Positions 1-8,365 of a stretch of DNA of 46,126 nt are shown here, piece by piece; positions within the stretch are counted from its first letter, which is position 1, and each line of letters begins with the position of its first letter. The notes below the pieces were generated by a model that saw nothing but the letters and a program-made list of their open reading frames with translations, made no database searches and had not been told where the DNA came from. The translations under genes were made by a program, and so were the position numbers. Source of the DNA: CAYRAV01 sp964422365 (GTDB lineage Bacteria; Bacillota; Clostridia; Lachnospirales; Lachnospiraceae); assembly GCA_964422365.1 (NCBI GenBank), contig CAYRAV010000019.1, positions 1 through 46,126 on the forward strand, given 5' to 3'.

Positions 1-1075
1 AAAATTCAGGAATCACTTCTTTAATATTATCTGCAATAAATACCTGATTATTATACAATTTAATGGTTCCTTCTAAATTATCATATTCTGTATTTAATTT
101 AGGAAAATATAAAATACCTTTCAAATTAAATGGATAATCCATGTTCAAATGAATCCAGAATAACGGCTCTTTGTAATCATGGAACACTTCTGTATAGAAT
201 TTTTTGTACTCCTCTTCTGTACATTCATTTGGATGCTTTGTCCATAATGGCTGAGTTGTATTTACAGGAACAGGGCGTTTATTGATTTTTGCTCTTTCCT
301 TTGCAGGTGCTGTTTCTACGACTTCTTTTTCACCGTTTTCATTTTCCTTTTCTTCTGTTTTTGCCTCTTCCATGAACTTTTCAACTACTATATCATCTTC
401 TGTAATATCTGTGGCATCAATTGTTTCATATTCCTGCTCTGCATTTGCTTTTTCAAAGAAAATTTCAACAGGCATAAATGAACAATATTTATCCAGAATT
501 TCTTTTACTCTGTACTCATTTGAAAATTCATAGCTGTCTTCATTTAAATATAGTGTAATTTCTGTTCCCCAGCCTTCTTTTGTTCCATCATTCATTTCAA
601 ACTCTGTGCCGCCTTCTGATACCCAGTGTACAGGTTTTGCATCCGGCTTATAAGATAATGTATCAATTGTAACTTTATCTGCCACCATAAATGCAGAATA
701 AAATCCCAAACCAAAGTGTCCGATAATTTGTTCTTCATTTGTTTTGTCTTTATATTTATTCAAAAAGTCTGTTGCACCTGAAAATGCAATCTGATTAATA
801 TATTCTTTTACTTCTGCATCTGTCATACCAATACCAGTATCAATAAATTTTAAAGTTTTGTCTTCTGCATTTGCAATAACCTTAATTTGGTATTTATATT
901 TATCAGGAATATTAACTTCACCCATAATATCTAATTTTTTCAATTTTGTAATTGCATCACAGCCATTTGATACCAACTCTCTAATAAAAATATCATGATC
1001 AGAATACAACCATTTTTTAATAATAGGGAAAATATTTTCTGAATTAATTGATAAACTTCCTTTTTCCATTGCCAT
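1..1075 (-). CDS. htpG: Chaperone HtpG (HSP90), 3' end beyond window
   Basis: This is the N-terminal 358 codons of HtpG, the ATP-dependent bacterial HSP90 chaperone of the cytosol. The translation begins MAMEKGSLSINSENIF and shows the GHKL ATPase signatures: the RELVSNGCDAITKL helix with its conserved Asn and Asp, DTGIGM, and the lid and glycine-rich stretch IGHFGLGFYSAFMV. The sequence then enters the middle domain (TQPLWTKHP, FHDYKEPLFWIHL). A Glu/Lys-rich linker near residues 215-255 separates the two, as in the family. The gene runs off the left edge, so the C-terminal dimerisation domain is not seen. The ATG at 1075 is preceded by GAGGAG at 9 bases. A perfect CIRCE lies upstream, so HrcA control is likely. 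Identification is firm. Confidence 0.95.
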   Translation of the reverse strand, partial: MAMEKGSLSINSENIFPIIKKWLYSDHDIFIRELVSNGCDAITKLKKLDIMGEVNIPDKYKYQIKVIANAEDKTLKFIDTGIGMTDAEVKEYINQIAFSGATDFLNKYKDKTNEEQIIGHFGLGFYSAFMVADKVTIDTLSYKPDAKPVHWVSEGGTEFEMNDGTKEGWGTEITLYLNEDSYEFSNEYRVKEILDKYCSFMPVEIFFEKANAEQEYETIDATDITEDDIVVEKFMEEAKTEEKENENGEKEVVETAPAKERAKINKRPVPVNTTQPLWTKHPNECTEEEYKKFYTEVFHDYKEPLFWIHLNMDYPFNLKGILYFPKLNTEYDNLEGTIKLYNNQVFIADNIKEVIPEF

Positions 1076-1155
1076 ATAAAACAACTCCTCTTCTAAGAAT
1101 TTTATAATTTTAAATATTTTTTGATTAATATTTTTATTCTTCCTTAACATTAAAC

Positions 1156-1184
1156 ATATTAATACCTAAAAAATAAATTGTCAA
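1156..1184 (-). promoter_or_regulatory. Candidate sigma-A promoter of htpG
   Basis: On the minus strand, TTGACA (1179-1184) is followed after 17 bases by TAATAT (1156-1161). It lies between the CIRCE and the htpG start codon, leaving a leader of roughly 75 bases. The -35 is a perfect consensus; the -10 matches four of six. Confidence 0.65.
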
Positions 1185-1190
1185 GAAAAA

Positions 1191-1217
1191 TTAGCACTCA
1201 TTTCAATCGAGTGCTAA
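1191..1217 (-). promoter_or_regulatory. CIRCE operator (HrcA binding site)
   Basis: TTAGCACTC-N9-GAGTGCTAA is a perfect match to the CIRCE consensus bound by the heat-shock repressor HrcA. It lies about 115 bases upstream of htpG, just upstream of the candidate -35 box rather than over the transcription start. The gene on its other side ends at 1242 and is also on the minus strand, so htpG is the only plausible target. Confidence 0.93.
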
Positions 1218-1241
1218 TACTTAATATTATATTTATACTTT

Positions 1242-3212
1242 TTATTCTTTTTTTATATTTTTCTGCCTGCTCATTTTCTTTCCAATAAATACTACAATAG
1301 AGCGCGGCTTCACTTCATAAACTCTCTGGTTTTTCAATTCTGCATTATCCGCTGCCGGCAATATATTCTCTGCTGTATCAATCAGCACTTTCCAATGCAT
1401 TTCTTTTGGAAGTTTTGGCAGATCATAGGAATGAGGTTCCCAATGCATATTAAAAGCAAGATAAAAAAAATCATCACTTTTCCTTTTGTTAATTGGTGCA
1501 TATTTTCCACAAAGCATCATTCCCAATACTCTGCTATAATTAGATGTATCCGGAAACCATGCCTTTGTACCATGAAAAGAAATATCCGGATATCCACATG
1601 CTACATAGTCGATGCAGCGAAATTCCTCACTTCTACGAAAAATCGGATGATTCTTTCTCAAATGAATAACATATTTGTAAAAATCAAATATATATTTATT
1701 CATTGTATTCTTTTTCCAATTGATCCAGCCTATCGGATTATCCTGACAATAAGCATTGTTATTGCCATTTTGGCTATTGCCAAATTCATCCCCTGCCAAT
1801 ATCATAGGAGTTCCCATACTAAGTAAGAGCATCAAAATTGCATTTCTAAGCTGCTTCATGCGAAGCTGTACCACCTGTTTTTTCCGGGTAGGACCTTCAT
1901 AACCACAGTTCCAACTGTAATTATATTCTGTTCCATCTCTCCCATCTTCTCCATTTTCCTCATTATGTTTTATGTCATAAGAAACCATATCCATAAGCGT
2001 AAATGTATTGGCATTGCTGATATAATTTACTACTCCAATAGGATTTGGATTTTTCTTAAAACGATTTAAAAATGCCGCTACCTGTCCTTCATCACCTTTT
2101 AAATATCTTCTGGCATCTACCATAAATCCATCATTAAACTCTCCTAATACTCTTTTCTCACACTGCTCTTCCCCATACAAATATCTTTGATCCCAGCCGT
2201 TTGTGAGAAATTTTGTATTAGCTAATATTGGATCTGTCGCAACCATATTAGTGTGCACTACATCATTATTAATTTTAAACCCATCAATTCCATATTCTAA
2301 CACCCAATATCTTAGGCAATCTACAATCATTGTTTGATTTGTTCCATTTACAAACCACATTTCCATGAAAATTTCTATATGATTTTCATGGAATTTCTGT
2401 ATCATTGCTTTCATTTCCTGTTCCGCCTGATCAGGTTTTTTCGCATATGAAGCCTTTGGAGCAAAATAATTTGCCTCTTTCACATAGCCCCAGTAATTAA
2501 TTTTTCTATGTTCTTTTTTATTCTGTTCAGATAGGTTTAAATATGCCAACTCTTCTGGCACTAACACTCTGTCTTTTTCCATAACCTCATCAAATTCATA
2601 ACAAGGCATCAGCAGTAGTGCGTTAATTCCCAAATCCTTTAGATAAGAAATCTTTTCTGTCATTCCTAAAAATGTTCCTTTATTTTTTACTTTTGAGCTA
2701 TGATCTTTCGTAAACCCACGCACATGCAGCTGATACAAAATCATTTCCTCAAATGGAAGTTTATTCTCAACAATAGGAACATTTTTCCCTTCTCCAAATG
2801 ACAGTGCTGCTTTTGTTTTTTTCTTTCTCTCCTCTGAACTTAGTTCTATATTTTCCCCCCACTTCTCACGTCCCACTATTTTTTTTGCATATGGATCTAA
2901 AATTTCCTTTTCTTTATTTCCCCTCCTGTCAAATATTTTGTAACTATAACATACACTTTTCCTCCATTCTTCACCAATATAAAGCTGAATTGAAAATATA
3001 CCTCCTATCTTATACTTTGAATCCAATTCTATTTCTGCGAATGGCTGTTCCATTTCCTGTTGATATAAACATAAAGTGCATTTATTTTCTTTTGGTAATG
3101 CAATGGAAAACTGTATATACTTTTTCTCAGCAATTGACACACCTAATGGCAAGCCATTTCCTTTTCTTTTGCGTAATAATATTTTCGTTTCATTCTTTTT
3201 TTCCAGCACCAT
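1242..3212 (-). CDS. GH13 glycogen-debranching-type protein, probable pseudoenzyme
   Basis: The 656-residue protein has the layout of GlgX/isoamylase-type debranching enzymes: an N-terminal CBM48-like sandwich (about 15-110), a GH13 barrel (about 150-540) and a C-terminal beta domain. Many family landmarks remain, such as YQLHVRGFT (160-168), the WNCGYEGPT stretch (434-442) and AGDEFGNSQNGNNNAYCQDN (473-492). The catalytic acids do not. The usual nucleophile motif GFRFD reads GFKIN (N315), the acid/base position of TKLIAEPWD reads TKFLTNGWD (N338), and the HDG of region IV reads ANT (N402). Region I also has Glu for Asp and lacks the usual NH pair. The frame is open throughout, so this is not simple decay. 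A role in binding glycogen or starch, or in regulating a partner enzyme, is inference. It lies 47 bases after the uup-like gene and is probably cotranscribed with it. Confidence 0.85.
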   Translation of the reverse strand: MVLEKKNETKILLRKRKGNGLPLGVSIAEKKYIQFSIALPKENKCTLCLYQQEMEQPFAEIELDSKYKIGGIFSIQLYIGEEWRKSVCYSYKIFDRRGNKEKEILDPYAKKIVGREKWGENIELSSEERKKKTKAALSFGEGKNVPIVENKLPFEEMILYQLHVRGFTKDHSSKVKNKGTFLGMTEKISYLKDLGINALLLMPCYEFDEVMEKDRVLVPEELAYLNLSEQNKKEHRKINYWGYVKEANYFAPKASYAKKPDQAEQEMKAMIQKFHENHIEIFMEMWFVNGTNQTMIVDCLRYWVLEYGIDGFKINNDVVHTNMVATDPILANTKFLTNGWDQRYLYGEEQCEKRVLGEFNDGFMVDARRYLKGDEGQVAAFLNRFKKNPNPIGVVNYISNANTFTLMDMVSYDIKHNEENGEDGRDGTEYNYSWNCGYEGPTRKKQVVQLRMKQLRNAILMLLLSMGTPMILAGDEFGNSQNGNNNAYCQDNPIGWINWKKNTMNKYIFDFYKYVIHLRKNHPIFRRSEEFRCIDYVACGYPDISFHGTKAWFPDTSNYSRVLGMMLCGKYAPINKRKSDDFFYLAFNMHWEPHSYDLPKLPKEMHWKVLIDTAENILPAADNAELKNQRVYEVKPRSIVVFIGKKMSRQKNIKKE

Positions 3213-3259
3213 TTACCTCCAAATTCCCTTCAACAAAACACATTTCATTCTACTGGTAT

Positions 3260-5089
3260 TTACCTGCTCCCTTTTTCTTTTGCAATCTTTTCTGCCAAAT
3301 CATTCAAATAAACCCATCGATCCATCTTTTCTGCCAACTCCTGTTCCATTTTCTGCTTTTCTTCCATGAATTCATTTAATTTCACAAAATCTTTTGCATT
3401 TTTTTCCATCTTCTCATCCAGTTGTTGTATTGCTTCCTCCAAATCTTCAATAATTTGGTCAATTACTTCATACTCTTTTTGTTCTTTATAGGTAAATTTT
3501 AATTTTTCCTCTCTTTTTTTCCAGTCTTGATTTTTTGTTTTTTTATTCTCCTCGAAATGAAATGCTTTTTCTTTGGCTTTTCTTTTGTTTTCTTCTGTAA
3601 CATTTATCTGAATCTTTTGAAAATAATCTGTAAATCCTCCTTCATACTGTTTTATTTTGCCTTCCTCTTCAAAAGCAAATATCCGTTTTGCAATTCTATC
3701 CAGAAAATATCTGTCATGGGACACTGTAATCACAATACCTTGAAAATGATCCAGATAATCTTCCAAAATAGTCAATGTCTGTATATCCAAATCATTAGTA
3801 GGCTCATCCAAAATCAATATATTAGGTGCACTCATCAGTACCCTTAATAAATAAAGACGCCGTTTTTCTCCACCTGAAAGTTTCTCAATGTTAGAATACT
3901 GCATACCGCCAAAAAATAAAAATCTCTCCAGCATCTGTGCAGCTGTGATTTTGCCATCAGAAGTTTCAATATATTCTGCTGCTTCTTTCACATAATCAAT
4001 CACTCTCTGCTTTCCGTGTAAAGCACGATTGTCTTGGGAAAAATATCCTATTTTTACAGTTTGCCCTATGATAATATTTCCGGAATCTGGCATTTCCTCT
4101 CCCACTATCATTTTTAATAATGTACTTTTTCCACTTCCATTTCTTCCCACGATTCCTATTCGGTCATTTTTTAAAAAAATATAAGAGAAATCTTCTATTA
4201 ATTTTTTTTCTCCATAACTTTTTTTGATATGTTCTATCTCAATAGTTTGTTTTCCCAGCCTTGAAGAAACAGAATCCATCTCCACTTTTTTCTCCTCTAC
4301 TGGTTTTTCTCTGTCCTGTAATTCCAAAAATCGTGCAATATGTGCTTTCTGTTTTGTAGATCTTGCTCTGGCTCCACGCATCATCCATTCTAAATCCTGC
4401 CGATATAAACTCTGATTTTTTCGTTCTGTTGCCAGTTCCATTTCTTCTCTTTGTGCCTTCAGCATTAAATATTCCGAATAATTCCCATCATAGTGATATA
4501 AATTGCCTTTGTCAATTTCTACAATATGATTTGTAACAGCATCTAAAAAGTACCGATCATGCGTTACCATCAAAACTGCTCCCTGAAAATGTTTCAGATA
4601 ATCTTCTAGCCATTCCGACATTTCATTATCTAAATGATTGGTAGGTTCATCTAAAATCAGCAAATCACATGGTGTCAGCAAGGCACGCACAAGTGCTGCT
4701 CTCTTCTGCTGTCCTCCTGATAATTGTGAAGGCTCTGCATCAAACTCAGAAATATGCATTTTTCCAAGCATTGCTTTTGCTTCTCCCTCTACATTCCAGC
4801 CTTCCTGATGCAATCCTGCACCATGTACAATATTTTCTATGATTGATAAATTTTCATCAAATTCTGGTGTTTGCGGCAGATACTCAATTCTTACCTGATT
4901 GCCCTTTACAACCTGCCCTTCATCTGTGTCTTCTTTTCCGGCTATAATTTTTAATAATGTAGACTTCCCCGTTCCATTGACACCCAATACCCCAATTTTA
5001 TCATTTTCATTTATACCTAATGTAATTTTATCAAATAATATTTTATCTGTAAAACTCTTACTTATCTTTTCTGCGGTCAATAAATTCAT
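3260..5089 (-). CDS. uup: ABC-F family ATPase, Uup-like
   Basis: A 609-residue soluble protein with two ATP-binding cassettes and no membrane segment, as in ABC-F proteins that act on the ribosome or, for Uup, also in DNA-related roles. Cassette 1 has Walker A GVNGTGKST (36-44), signature LSGGQ (123-127), Walker B with DEPTNHLD (147-154) and THDRYF. Cassette 2 has GRNGSGKST (315-323), LSGGE and DEPTNDLD. The inter-cassette linker contains WMMRGARARSTKQKAH (about 235-250), close to the Uup linker. The last 100 residues are a charged coiled coil, also Uup-like. All ATPase motifs are intact in both halves. The start ATG is preceded by AAGGAG. The precise ABC-F subfamily is less certain than the family. 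Confidence 0.85.
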   Translation of the reverse strand: MNLLTAEKISKSFTDKILFDKITLGINENDKIGVLGVNGTGKSTLLKIIAGKEDTDEGQVVKGNQVRIEYLPQTPEFDENLSIIENIVHGAGLHQEGWNVEGEAKAMLGKMHISEFDAEPSQLSGGQQKRAALVRALLTPCDLLILDEPTNHLDNEMSEWLEDYLKHFQGAVLMVTHDRYFLDAVTNHIVEIDKGNLYHYDGNYSEYLMLKAQREEMELATERKNQSLYRQDLEWMMRGARARSTKQKAHIARFLELQDREKPVEEKKVEMDSVSSRLGKQTIEIEHIKKSYGEKKLIEDFSYIFLKNDRIGIVGRNGSGKSTLLKMIVGEEMPDSGNIIIGQTVKIGYFSQDNRALHGKQRVIDYVKEAAEYIETSDGKITAAQMLERFLFFGGMQYSNIEKLSGGEKRRLYLLRVLMSAPNILILDEPTNDLDIQTLTILEDYLDHFQGIVITVSHDRYFLDRIAKRIFAFEEEGKIKQYEGGFTDYFQKIQINVTEENKRKAKEKAFHFEENKKTKNQDWKKREEKLKFTYKEQKEYEVIDQIIEDLEEAIQQLDEKMEKNAKDFVKLNEFMEEKQKMEQELAEKMDRWVYLNDLAEKIAKEKGSR

Positions 5090-5173
5090 AGTAAAACTCC
5101 TTGTAAAATCCTATGTTTTTTATTATACAACGAACTTTTACAATTCACAAGAAAAAAGATAAAAAGAAAAGGC

Positions 5174-5201
5174 TTGCAAAATCGTGAATTTACGGTAAAA
5201 T
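5174..5201 (+). promoter_or_regulatory. Candidate promoter of the plus-strand ABC-F gene
   Basis: TTGCAA (5174-5179), a 16-base spacer and TAAAAT (5196-5201) precede a leader of about 110 bases ahead of the ATG at 5315. Confidence 0.5.
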
Positions 5202-5263
5202 AGTTTTTGGTATTATTTTATTATGGACTGCCAGTTTGTCAGCTCATAGGAAAGAATGAAATT

Positions 5264-5299
5264 TGTGTTGTATCGGTAATTTCACCGGCCACAAACACA
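5264..5299 (+). promoter_or_regulatory. Stem-loop in the 5' leader of the ABC-F gene
   Basis: TGTGTT (5264-5269) can pair with AACACA (5294-5299), and CGGT (5274-5277) with ACCG (5284-5287). This gives a two-part hairpin ending one base before the ribosome site GGAAAGAGG. Such a structure could control translation, as leaders of many ABC-F genes do, but this is inferred from pairing alone. Confidence 0.35.
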
Positions 5300-5314
5300 G
5301 GAAAGAGGTAAAAC

Positions 5315-6949
5315 ATGATTCAAGCAAGTAACGTTACATTAAGACTTGGTAAAAGAGCTTTATTTGAAGATGTCAATATTAAATTTACGGAAGGTAACTG
5401 CTATGGCTTAATTGGCGCAAATGGTGCTGGTAAATCAACTTTCTTAAAAATTTTGACTGGAGAAATTGAACCTTCTAAAGGAGAAGTGATTATCACTCCC
5501 GGACAACGATTGTCTTTCTTAAAACAAAATCATTTTGAATATGATGACTACACAGTGTTAGATACTGTTATTATGGGGAATCAGCGTCTGTATGACATTA
5601 TGAAAGAAAAAGATGCCATATATGCAAAAGAAGATTTTACAGAAGAAGACGGCATGAAAGCCAGTGAATTAGAAGGCGAATTTGCTGCTATGAATGGCTG
5701 GGAAGCAGAATCAGATGCCGCTACTTTATTAAATGGTTTAGGCATTGAGACAGATTTACACTATGTAGAAATGAAAAATTTAACTGGAAGCGAGAAAATT
5801 AAAGTCCTGCTGGCACAGGCTTTATTTGGCAATCCCGATATCCTTTTATTAGATGAGCCTACTAACCATTTAGATTTAGAAGCAATCCGCTGGTTAGAAG
5901 AGTTTTTAATTAATTTCGAAAATACTGTAATTGTTGTCTCTCATGACAGATATTTTTTAAATAAAGTTTGTACTCACATTGCAGACATTGACTATGCAAA
6001 AATCCAATTATATGCTGGAAACTATGATTTCTGGTATGAATCAAGCCAGTTAATGATAAAACAAATGAAAGAAGCAAACAAGAAAAAAGAAGAAAAAATC
6101 AAGGAACTTCAAGAATTTATCCAAAGATTTAGTGCTAATGCTTCTAAATCAAAACAAGCGACTTCAAGAAAGAAAGCTTTAGAAAAAATTGAACTGGATG
6201 ATATCAAGCCTTCCAGCCGTAAATATCCATATATTGATTTCCGTCCAAACCGTGATATTGGTAATGAAGTATTGACAGTAGAACACCTTTCAAAAACAAT
6301 TGATGGTGTAAAAGTCTTAGATGATATCTCCTTCATTATTGGACATGATGATAAAGTTGCATTTGTTGGTGGTAATACATTAGCCTCTACTACCCTGTTC
6401 CAAATTCTTGCTGGTGAAATAGAACCCGATGAAGGAAGCTACAAATGGGGAATTACTACAAGCCAGTCTTATTTTCCTAAAGATAATACAAAAGATTTCT
6501 CTGGAGATGAAATGATTGTTGACTGGTTAATGCAGTTCTCTCCTGAAAAAGATGTCACTTATGTAAGGGGCTTTCTTGGCAGAATGTTATTTGCAGGCGA
6601 GGAAGGTGTAAAAAAAGTAAATGTACTTTCCGGTGGGGAAAAAGTTCGTGTTATGTTATCTAAAATGATGATTTTAGGTTCTAATGTACTAATTATGGAC
6701 GAACCAACCAACCACTTGGACATGGAATCTATTACTGCACTAAACAATGGTCTAATTAAATTTCCTGGTGTTGTGTTATTTACTTCTCAGGATCACCAGT
6801 TTATCCAAACAATTGCAAATCGTATTATGGAGATCACACCAAATGGTTTAATTGACAAAATTACAACATATGATGAATATTTGGATAATGATGAATTGGC
6901 AAGAAAAAGGCAGGTTTTAAGTGTACAGAATGACGAAGATGAGGATTAA
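5315..6949 (+). CDS. ABC-F family ATPase (YkpA/YbiT-like) with one degenerate ATP site
   Basis: A 544-residue, two-cassette soluble ABC-F protein, expected to act at the ribosome. Cassette 1 has an intact Walker A (GANGAGKST, 34-42), Walker B with DEPTNHLD (180-187) and SHDRYF. Its signature reads LTGSE (156-160) instead of LSGGE. Cassette 2 has an intact signature LSGGE (438-442) and DEPTNHLD (462-469). Its Walker A reads GGNTLASTT (352-360), with no lysine, and its H-switch reads SQDHQF (491-496), with Gln492 for His. The weak elements all belong to the same composite site, so one of two ATP sites is probably inactive. The linker (about 245-300) is a Lys/Glu-rich helix pair. The ATG follows AGAGG at 6 bases. 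It is divergent from the uup-like gene. Confidence 0.85.
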   Translation: MIQASNVTLRLGKRALFEDVNIKFTEGNCYGLIGANGAGKSTFLKILTGEIEPSKGEVIITPGQRLSFLKQNHFEYDDYTVLDTVIMGNQRLYDIMKEKDAIYAKEDFTEEDGMKASELEGEFAAMNGWEAESDAATLLNGLGIETDLHYVEMKNLTGSEKIKVLLAQALFGNPDILLLDEPTNHLDLEAIRWLEEFLINFENTVIVVSHDRYFLNKVCTHIADIDYAKIQLYAGNYDFWYESSQLMIKQMKEANKKKEEKIKELQEFIQRFSANASKSKQATSRKKALEKIELDDIKPSSRKYPYIDFRPNRDIGNEVLTVEHLSKTIDGVKVLDDISFIIGHDDKVAFVGGNTLASTTLFQILAGEIEPDEGSYKWGITTSQSYFPKDNTKDFSGDEMIVDWLMQFSPEKDVTYVRGFLGRMLFAGEEGVKKVNVLSGGEKVRVMLSKMMILGSNVLIMDEPTNHLDMESITALNNGLIKFPGVVLFTSQDHQFIQTIANRIMEITPNGLIDKITTYDEYLDNDELARKRQVLSVQNDEDED

Positions 6950-6963
6950 TGCCAATCATTTAA

Positions 6964-7010
6964 CTAGAACGTGTTTTAAAATTGCTTGTTACAGGATATG
7001 GTCACAACTT
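6964..7010 (+). repeat. Solo end of the 20-bp-TIR element, after the ABC-F gene
   Basis: Bases 6964-6983 differ from the element end CTAGAGCGTGTTTGAAAATT at two positions. The match continues as GCTTGTTACA and more weakly to about 7010, following the minus-strand reading of the full copy at 30813-30979. No matching second end is visible downstream. It begins 15 bases after the stop codon. Confidence 0.7.
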
Positions 7011-7104
7011 AACATCACTTCACTCATACATCTCCTATCTTGAATAACAATGATAAATAAAACAGCGGTTCATAAGTTGACAAATTGGCTTTTGGACTGG
7101 AAAT

Positions 7105-7253
7105 TCTAGAAAAATAAGAAGAACTTTTTCATATAAACTTCTGTTGCGCAGATTTAGGGAAGTTACCCACAGGCAGTTCCCCTTGTTCTATCTTATGCTG
7201 TGTTACTCTCAGAAATAAACATGAAATTGTTCTTCTTATTTGTTATTTTCTAT
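7105..7253. repeat. Inverted-repeat element of about 150 bp
   Basis: AAATAAGAAGAAC (7112-7124) is perfectly repeated in inverse orientation at 7229-7241, and a longer imperfect similarity extends both arms (TAGAAA at the outer ends, TTTCAT inward). The interior contains a GGGAA/TTCCC pairing. It has no coding potential. No second copy was seen in the window. The 6950-7502 gap holds nothing but this and the two neighbouring repeats. Confidence 0.55.
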
Positions 7254-7352
7254 AATTATTTTCTTAAAATGGTGCTGTCATTCATACCTTTATCATTTTT
7301 TTAATATACATTTTGAAGCAAAAATCTATGAATAATTTTTTACATTAAGAGT

Positions 7353-7489
7353 TGTAGAAAAATAGCTGATGCAGATTGCCGCAGAATATTTCTTCGAGAG
7401 TGCAGTTCGAAAAACGCAGGTGCAGCGGCGAGGCTTTTTGAGCTGTGCAATCGGAGAAATAGACAAGATGTGTCAGTTATTTTCCTACA
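7353..7489 (+). repeat. MITE-like dispersed repeat, copy A
   Basis: A 137-bp element bounded by TGTAGAAAAATAGCTGA and, inverted, TGTAGGAAAATAACTGA (15 of 17 match). A second copy in the opposite orientation lies at 23571-23713, with similarity along its whole length, including the GCGAGGCTTTTTGA core. No transposase and no clear target-site duplication were seen. Confidence 0.8.
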
Positions 7490-7502
7490 GTTCCTTAATA
7501 TC

Positions 7503-8081
7503 TTATGCTGCTTTAAGCATACTATTCTGCCTTTCTAAATAACACAAAACCATATCTACAACCATATGGTTAATGGCAACAATATATGCACAATCCTGTT
7601 TCACCATCTTTAAGTCTTGTGTATACTCCTTATGCTTTTTCTCTATTAATTCACAGATTTCCTCTAAACTGTCCACATTCAGGTTGTCTAATCGTTCTCT
7701 CTGTGCTTCTTCTGTTTTTACATACTCTCTCAAGTAAAACTTCAATTCTTTTTCGTAGTTGCAATGATCCTTTATATTGCCTGGATAGAAATCATTATGG
7801 GGATACGTAAAATAATCAGCAATATAATGGGTTACAATTCCAAGATGCCTGCAGAACTTTCCATCGATTCCCTTTTTTTGATAACTCTTTGCCAGTTTTT
7901 CTAATTCTTCTCTCATAATGGAAAAGGTTTCTTCCTTTGAATGTCTGCGGTAAAAAAATGAAATTGTGCAATCTGGCCATATGCTTCCAATATAAAATGC
8001 TTTCTTATGAGCCAGCAGTTCCTCCATCCCCTTACTATTTACCAAATATTTAGCCAGTGAAATATGTGATTTCTTTCTCAT
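7503..8081 (-). CDS. Zinc-dependent phospholipase C-like protein
   Basis: The 192-residue protein resembles the Zn_dep_PLPC family (alpha-toxin/PC-PLC N-terminal fold), an all-helical domain with many metal-ligand His and Asp residues. Visible candidate ligands are HISLAKYL near the N terminus, SIWPDC, RHLG, THYIADYF and PHND, plus NHMVVDM near the C terminus. This matches the spaced H..., D..., H, HxxxD pattern of the family. There is no signal peptide, unlike secreted toxins, so this looks like the cytosolic housekeeping-type relative of unknown substrate found in many Clostridia. I chose the ATG at 8081, preceded by AAGGGGG; an ATG 33 bases further upstream lacks a ribosome site. Substrate is unknown. 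Confidence 0.7.
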   Translation of the reverse strand: MRKKSHISLAKYLVNSKGMEELLAHKKAFYIGSIWPDCTISFFYRRHSKEETFSIMREELEKLAKSYQKKGIDGKFCRHLGIVTHYIADYFTYPHNDFYPGNIKDHCNYEKELKFYLREYVKTEEAQRERLDNLNVDSLEEICELIEKKHKEYTQDLKMVKQDCAYIVAINHMVVDMVLCYLERQNSMLKAA

Positions 8082-8365
8082 ATCATAGCCCCCTTTGGTT
8101 ACATTGTATCGCATTTTATACTAATGCGCAACAAATAATTTTGTATAATACTTGACAAATTATACAAGAATAGGGTATCATTACCCATATCTAGCGAATC
8201 AGTCCTACATATCTTAAGGTATTTTAAAAATTTTGTCTGCATTATAATTTGAGTCACAATTCTTTTTTGCAGAAATGGAATCAATTTGCAGCATTTTTCC
8301 AAACATACCTAATAATATAATGTTAACTGATTCTAAAAATTTATATGATACAAGGAGATGATCTT

